Source: Pilaira anomala (taxonomy: Eukaryota; Mucoromycota; Mucoromycetes; Mucorales; Mucoraceae). Taken from it: DNA of 64,000 bases. This document shows positions 58,362 through 64,000 of the stretch, piece by piece. The position numbers were made by a program, and so were the translations under genes. The DNA is taken from NCBI GenBank assembly GCA_025716855.1, contig JAIXMQ010000013.1, positions 62,001 to 126,000 of the forward strand, read 5' to 3'. Positions within the stretch are counted from its first letter, which is position 1. Each line of letters begins with the position of its first letter. The notes beneath the pieces were generated by a model. That model was given only the letters and a program-made list of their open reading frames with translations, was not told the DNA's origin and ran no database searches.

Positions 58362-58378
58362 CACGTGATAAGCACGTG
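58362..58378 (-). promoter_or_regulatory. Tandem E-box upstream of tRNA-Ser
   Basis: Toward the tRNA it reads CACGTGCTTATCACGTG: the same module, 11-bp period, same polarity of the TAT in the spacer, proximal hexamer at -58 to -63. Confidence 0.7.
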
Positions 58379-58839
58379 ATATTTCGTTCCTTCTGGTTCG
58401 ATATATTTTGATATATTTTAAAATATTATCTTAATCAATGGAACTGGAAGATCAGAGAATAGAATAATTTAAAATCGTAGAGTTGATAGGTCTTATGTTA
58501 TGCACAACAATCTTGTAATCCATAAATGTATTAAAGGACTAAAACTATCATATCAATAAATACCAACAAAAAAAAAACAATTATTTATTACAAGTTTAAT
58601 GGTTGTTATACTCTTGGTTTTTTACCTTTTAAGTTTATTAGTCATTAAATTAGACGCGTCTCTTCAAGCTTTTATCTTTTTTTATATTGTGAATAACTAT
58701 ATAAGTTAAAGGAAGTAAAAAGGTATTTATTTGAATTTGTTTCTCGCAACATGACTGCTATATGAACAAATTTTCGTCATTTATTTTTCTTGTGATTTAA
58801 ATATTGAAGATATTCAAGTTTTCTTTTTTGCATATAAAC
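58379..58839. other. Intergenic promoter region
   Basis: Separates the divergent tRNA-Ser and SPP2 genes. AT-rich, no ORF. The last 60 bp are the likely SPP2 leader. Confidence 0.5.
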
Positions 58840-59656
58840 ATGTCTCGATTGCCGCTTCAATCCAAAGCTATTCGACCTAAATTTGAAAACAAACGAGCTA
58901 TCTTTGGCGACGATGATGAAGATGAAGAAAGTCGAGCTAACGATGAACTTGTTTTAGGGTTTGAAGATAATAAAATCAAAGAGTAACTATATATATACAT
59001 ATATATTTTCGTATGAGAGATAAAGAAAAAAAAAAAAGACTAACGTCTTGTTTATTTTAGAGCTACACCAAAGCAAAAAGCAGCACCTCTCAGTATTAAA
59101 CCTCAACCCAACCTTGATTGGAGAGCGATTGCTAAAAGTAAAAAAGAAATATATGTTCCTGCGCAGGCGCAGCAACCAGCAACGGAAACGAGACCTGAAG
59201 TACTTTTACAATCGACTACTTCTTTTGGGTTACAAATTCAAAAGAAAACTGTAGTCAATGATCAAGATACGATTATGACAGAGGAAACGACGATTGCACA
59301 ACAGCAAGAAGAAAAGAAAGAAGAAACACCTAAAACTTTAGAAGAAAGAGCTGTAGAAGCCCTTATTAGAGGTAAAAAAAAAAAAAAAATATAGAATGAT
59401 AACATGATGGTATAAACTAAAATACGATCGATAGAATCGTTGGGAGAAGGAGACGATGAAGATAAGGGCCCTAAAAAAGTAATTCCTGCCGATCCGACAT
59501 TAACCTTTAAAGATGATGTAGAGAATCGACCGGACGAGACAGGTATGGATGCGTATGAAAAGATACCTGTAGATGAATTTGGAGCAGCTTTGTTAAGAGG
59601 TTTAGGATGGAATGAAGGTGAAGGTATTGGTCGAAATAGAAAAAATGCACAGTAAG

Positions 59657-59688
<32 letters not shown>

Positions 59689-60315
59689 CGTTTTTTTACT
59701 AAAAGGCACTATTGTAGAGCACCTCCTCCTGCACCAGTGAAACAAAGAGAGGCATTGTTAGGTTTGGGCGCCAAACCAGAAGAAGTGGAAAAAGATCGTA
59801 AACCAAAAAATAGACGTACTGCATATGAATACAAGGACGATAGTTTGTTTAAAAAGATTTCAAAACGAAAATACGATGAAGAAAGTAATAGAAAAGAGGA
59901 GCGTGGTCGAGATGATCGTAGTAGTAGCAGTAGACATAGCAGCAGTAGTAGACATAGTCATAGAGATGAACGTAGTAGACATAGTAGCAGAGATGAACGT
60001 AGTAGACATAGTAGTAGAGATGAACGTAGTAGACATAGTAGTAGAGATGATGATGATCGTAGCAGTAGACATAGTAGTCGACATAGTAGTAATAGTAGCA
60101 GTAGACATAGTAGTCGGCATAGTGATAGTAGACGTAGTGAATCGTCACGTAAGAAATACGACGACAACGACGACGACGACAACAGCGATGATGATAGAGA
60201 ATCCAATAGGAAGAGACGAGAAAGAAGTGGTAGTACTGAACGTCATAAAAAACGATCCAAAGGTCATTCACGTTATAGAAGTAGATCACGTTCCCCCGTG
60301 TCAAAATCCAAATAA
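58840..60315 (+). CDS. SPP2: G-patch spliceosomal protein Spp2/GPKOW-like
   Basis: Four exons: 58840-58982, 59061-59371, 59435-59651, 59718-60315, giving 422 aa. The N-terminal ANDELVLGFEDNKIKE and PNLDWRAIAKSKK blocks are followed by Spp2-type YEKIPVDEFGAALLRGLGW and GEGIGRNRK, the G-patch (about residues 195-225). Then comes REALLGLGAKPEE, characteristic of Spp2/MOS2/GPKOW. The last 150 residues are an RS-like tail with tandem DERSRHSSR units and a short Asp run. Spp2 uses the G-patch to activate the DEAH helicase Prp2 before the first splicing step. Animal GPKOW has KOW domains; none was clear here, so the yeast-like form fits better. The start was placed at 58840 because an upstream TTG frame lacks an ATG. 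Confidence 0.9.
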
Positions 60316-60646
60316 TAATAAAGTTTTCGCATGATATTTTAAAACATAGAAATAAAAATAAATGAAAACTTTAATTGGAAGAATGACCCATCATATAAAA
60401 AAGAAAATATGGAACATTACAAATACATGAATTCACGAAAAAAAAAAAAAAAAAATAGTAGATTTAACACTTAAAGTCTGCTGCTGTGTTTCAAACTAAT
60501 TTTGCGTATTGAAGAAGGAATATTGCGCCATCGATTTGTCTGATTACTCAATCTTTTAACTATTTTTTTTTTCCAGAATATATAAAAAGGATAGTACAAA
60601 CTGTCTATTTTTTTTTTTTTTTTTTTTTTTAACTTTATTTCATAAT
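60316..60646. other. Intergenic spacer
   Basis: Between SPP2 and the sulfate transporter, same strand. It has A and T runs (about 60439-60456, 60608-60630), with the latter T-rich leader directly before the transporter ATG. Confidence 0.5.
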
Positions 60647-63303
60647 ATGTCTAGTTTTTCTGGAAGGAAAGAAGAAATTATTATTGATTATGAACAAGTT
60701 TCTTATCAACATCAGACACAAGAATTCTTAAGAAATTTACCTGAATATATAAAAGATTATATTATTAGCTTATTTCCAATCGCTCAATGGCTTCATCGCT
60801 ATAATTTAACTGTAAATTTTATTTTATTAAAAAAAAAAAAGTGTTGTCTAATAATTATGCATCTAGTGGTTAGTGCGCGATCTTATTGCAGGTGCTACTG
60901 TAGGTATTGTCATTGTTCCTCAGAGTATGGGATATGCCAAAATTGCAGAATTACCTCCACAATATGGTTTATAGTATGTATTACTTATTGAACCATAATA
61001 AACGATTTATCTAACTTTTTAACTGTAGTACTGCATTTGTAGGTTTATGTGTTTATTGTTTATTTGCGACATCCAAAGATATCAGTATTGGTCCTACCGG
61101 TAATATTTATTTTTATAAACTCCATGTACAAACAAACTGATCATCTTTTTCATTTTTTCCTTTTTTTTTTAATTTAGCCGTCATGTCATTACTTGTAGGT
61201 CAAACAGTTACGCGGGTAGTTTCAGAAGATCCTACTATTACTGGACCTGAAATTGCAGTAGCACTTTCTTTATTTACTGGTATTATTGCCATGTTTATTG
61301 GTCTTGTACGTCTTGGTATTTTAGTTGATTTTATTCCAGGTAACAAAAAAAAAGCAAACAACTAAAGATCTTGTAAGAAAAAAAACCTGACATTTTCATT
61401 ATTTCACACAGCTCCTGCTATTGCTGGTTTCATGAGTGGTTCAGCTATTACAATTACTATTGGACAAATGCCAAAATTGTTTGGTATGAAAGGAGTCAAT
61501 ACACAAGTCTCATCCTATTTAATCTTTGGTGACTTTTTCAAGCATTTACCAGATACAAAAGTAGATGTTGCATTTGGTCTTGTCAGTATGTTTTGGCTTT
61601 ACGGTGTTCGATATGCATGTCAAGTACTTGGTAGAAGATATCCAAAATATTCTATGCACTTCTTCTTTTTTAGTATCATGAGAAATGGTATCTTGGTCAT
61701 CTTTGGTACTCTATTAGCTTTCTTGATTAATATCGGTAAAGAAACAAGTCCAATCAGTATCCTGAAAACAGTACCTGCAGGATTTACTGCTATGGCAATT
61801 CCAACTGTACGTACAAATGTTATTTCTGGTATTGCCAGTTCACTTCCTTCTGGTGTCATCATTTTGATTTTAGAACATGTTGCTATTGCAAAATCTTTTG
61901 GTAGAATTAATGATTATACTATTAATCCTGATCAAGAAATTATTGCTATTGGGTTCACAAACATTTGGGCATCCTTTTTTGGGTAAGCATAAAAAAAAAA
62001 AAACCTTAAATCATAAACAATAAGAAATTAATTTCCTTATTCTAGTGCATACCCTTCCACAGGATCATTTTCTCGTACTGCCATTAAAGCTAGATCAGGT
62101 GTCAAAACACCTATTGCCGGTATCTTTTCCGCATTGATTGTTTTATTAGCTTTGTATGCTTTGACACCAGCATTTTATTATATTCCTGATGCAGTCTTGG
62201 CAGCGGTTGTTATTCATGCCGTGGCTGATTTAGTCTCTGGTCCAAGCTATATTAAGCGATTAGCTTCCGTAAGCTTGTGGGAACTTTTGATTTTCGTTGC
62301 TACTGTTATTGTCACATTCTTTACAAATGTGGAATATGGTATCTATGCCTCTGTTGCTATGTCCATCGTGATTCTCTTATTCCGTATTGCTCGTCCTCGT
62401 TTCTGGGGATTAGGTCGTATCCCACTTAATTCATCCTCTATTCATTCGGTCTCATATCAAGACGATGAAAAGAAGCAAGTCATCTCTAATTCAGAGCGTC
62501 AAAATTACTTGTATGTTCATGAACAGCATCCTTCACTTGGTAAATTAGTTGAATCTTTACCAGACGGTGTGCTCATGTGTCGCGTGGACGAATCATTCAC
62601 GTATCCAAACTCAAGTTTTATCTCTGATAAGATTATTTCTTACTGTAAATCCCGTACAAAGTCAGGTGGAAAAGTACTTTCAAAAGGAGATCGTCAATGG
62701 AATGATGATGCAACACCTGCTGTGATTGCTGCTCGTCATACTTTACCCCGTCTTCATGCTCTCATTTTGGATTTTGCTAGTGTAAATAGACTTGATTCAA
62801 GTGGTCTTCAGGCGATTGTTGATGCACAAAATGCTTTAAATAAGTATAGTGGTCATCATGTTGAATTTCATTTTGTTAATATCTTGCATCCTGCTATTCG
62901 TCGTTGTTTAATTGTTGCTGAATTTGGTACACAACCAAGGCCTGGAGATACTAGAAAAGAAGTTTTACCGATTGTACCTGCTTCGCGTGATGGGCCTCAA
63001 CATGGAAATATCCAGTTACAGCATTCTGATACAGAAAATCAAATTAATGAATCTTCTGCTACTACTTCTTCGTCTTCTTCTTCAGATGAAGATGAAAAGC
63101 AAATTCGAACAGATTTCATTGAATATCAAGGCGGTATCTCACTTCCTAAAGATCGCTATCCTTTCTTTCATTGGAGTGCTGATGAAGCTGTTCGTTCTGC
63201 TGTTGATTCACTTCATATTCGTCAATTACTTGAAGAGTCTGGTGAGTTGGCTGAAGATGAAGCGATTGACTCTTCTGCTGGTAACGTACCAGCTTCCCAT
63301 TAG
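60647..63303 (+). CDS. SulP-family sulfate transporter with STAS domain
   Basis: Six exons: 60647-60811, 60867-60973, 61029-61099, 61178-61339, 61412-61982, 62046-63303, giving 777 aa. The conserved start of the SulP core is present: WLVRDLIAGATVGIVIVPQ, then SMGYAKIAELPPQYGLY and FATSKDISIGPTAVMSLL. Ten to twelve membrane helices extend to about residue 480. The cytosolic STAS domain follows (about 505-650), with LHALILDFASVNRLDSSG holding the DSSG phosphorylation-loop motif. The tail is acidic and Ser-rich. The length matches fungal Sul1/Sul2 (about 860) minus part of the tail. It imports sulfate at the plasma membrane, probably with protons and so dependent on PMA1. Intron 1 donor and the unusual acceptor at 60866 are fixed by the WLVRDL match. 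Confidence 0.93.
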
Positions 63304-63677
63304 GCCTTTTTATTCTTCTTTTGCACTCTCTCATTTAGATACCCTCCTTTTTTTCTCTGTACATTTTCCACTCACACACACTCTTTCTCTCCTTGTAATA
63401 TTTTTATATATCTTTCTCTCTCTCTTTTTTTTTTCTCTTTAAATAAATTTATAAATAAACTTATCCGCACTTTTTCTTTTTGTAACGAAACTATTCTCAG
63501 TAAAAGTTTCATGGATTCTCGCATAAATATTTAAATAATTACGAGATTATGTAAATGCCTTAAATTTTGTAAACAAAAAAAAAAAAAAAAAAAAAAAAAA
63601 AAACAATTTGATAATTACAATAGACATTTTTATTCAACTGAAAAAAAAAGAAACCCATTAAGAATGAAGATGAATTT
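63304..63677. other. Convergent 3' region
   Basis: Lies between the stops of the sulfate transporter and the RS/RD-rich gene. It holds pyrimidine-rich UTR sequence and an A run at about 63574-63604. No gene. Confidence 0.55.
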
Positions 63678-64000
63678 TTATCTTCTTTCATGTCTTCTTC
63701 TCTCACTTCTTTCGCGACTCTTTTCCCTGGTTTTTGATTTATCAGCTCCTCGGTCAGATCTTTCACTTCGATCTCTGTCGCTTCGTTCACTTCTTTCACT
63801 TTTTTCACCTCTGTCACCTCTGTCACCTCTGTCACCTCTGTCACCTCTGTCACCTCTGTCACCTCTTTCACCTCTGTCACTTCTTTCACTTCTCTCGGCT
63901 CTATCACCTCGGTCAGATCTTTCACTTCTGTCAGATCTATCTCTGTCACTTCTATCTCTATTAGATCTATCTCTGTCACTTCTGTCGGATCGATCTCTTT
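63678..64000 (-). CDS. RS/RD-rich C-terminus of a gene cut by the window edge (partial)
   Basis: Reading the minus strand from the window end with the codon boundary at 63998, the frame is open for 107 codons to a TAA (63680-63678). The residues are SR/DR/ER dipeptides (RDRSDRSDRDRSNRD), then a tandem DRG array of about seven units, ending KSRERSERRRHERR. This is the look of a splicing or mRNA-processing factor tail (U1-70K, cyclophilin-RS or similar), but the folded domain lies outside the window. An overlapping frame reads a TEV-type repeat and was rejected as a shadow. The start is missing. Confidence 0.7.
   Translation of the reverse strand, partial: RDRSDRSDRDRSNRDRSDRDRSDRSERSDRGDRAERSERSDRGERGDRGDRGDRGDRGDRGDRGEKSERSERSDRDRSERSDRGADKSKTREKSRERSERRRHERR

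Noticed and set aside
59825..60334. Several Val/Asp- or Tyr-rich frames over the SPP2 tail
   Set aside because: Alternative readings of the RS repeat; only the SPP2 frame continues the G-patch gene.
63560..63979. Minus-strand 139-codon frame with TEV repeats
   Set aside because: It overlaps the RS/RD-rich frame, which has the composition of a known protein type and a natural stop; the TEV frame runs on into poly-Phe from an A tract.

Overview
This window looks like nuclear DNA of an early-diverging fungus, most likely Mucoromycota (Mucorales-like). It is very AT-rich and carries A/T homopolymers up to about 44 nt. Genes have short GT-AG introns (about 50-100 nt) and the products are typically fungal: Ssz1, a Tea1-type kelch protein, a plasma-membrane H+-ATPase, Pmp3, Eaf6, a GATA factor and a degenerate F-box/LRR gene. 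The species was not identified; the assignment rests on gene content and composition only.

Layout. 0.5-7.3 kb: SSZ1, the Pol III subunit RPC11, and an eight-exon kelch/coiled-coil polarity-type gene. 7.3-11.4 kb: gene-poor, with a PIF/Harbinger-like MITE inside a broken ORF. 11.4-12.7 kb: LCP5/neuroguidin. 12.7-20.3 kb: decayed coding remnants, a small low-complexity gene, RPL42 and an F-box/LRR pseudogene. 20.3-29 kb is the dense block: acidic protein, TLC-domain protein, gephyrin/Cnx1-type molybdenum-cofactor enzyme, SRPBCC-like membrane protein, NSUN-type methyltransferase, GNAT acetyltransferase and coiled-coil protein. Two of the spaces are very short divergent promoters, and one convergent pair overlaps at its stop codons. 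29-53 kb is a desert with only PMA1, a GATA factor, tRNA-Gln, tRNA-Thr and a 978-bp element with long inverted repeats. 53-64 kb: Whi5/Nrm1-like protein, Pmp3, Eaf6, tRNA-Ser, Spp2/GPKOW, a SulP sulfate transporter and the 3' end of an RS/RD-rich gene cut by the window edge.

Most genes are housekeeping and do not form a functional cluster. The most interesting unexplained signal is upstream of the tRNA genes. All three carry the same tandem E-box, consensus CACGTG-NWTAT-CACGTG, in the same orientation, with exactly 11 bp between the two hexamers, 55-58 bp upstream of the mature 5' end. A TATA-like element follows near -30. No other paired E-box was noticed in the window. This suggests a bHLH-type factor working in the Pol III promoter architecture of this lineage.

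Exon models were built by hand from splice sites, reading-frame phase and family homology. Every multi-exon model given closes in frame.
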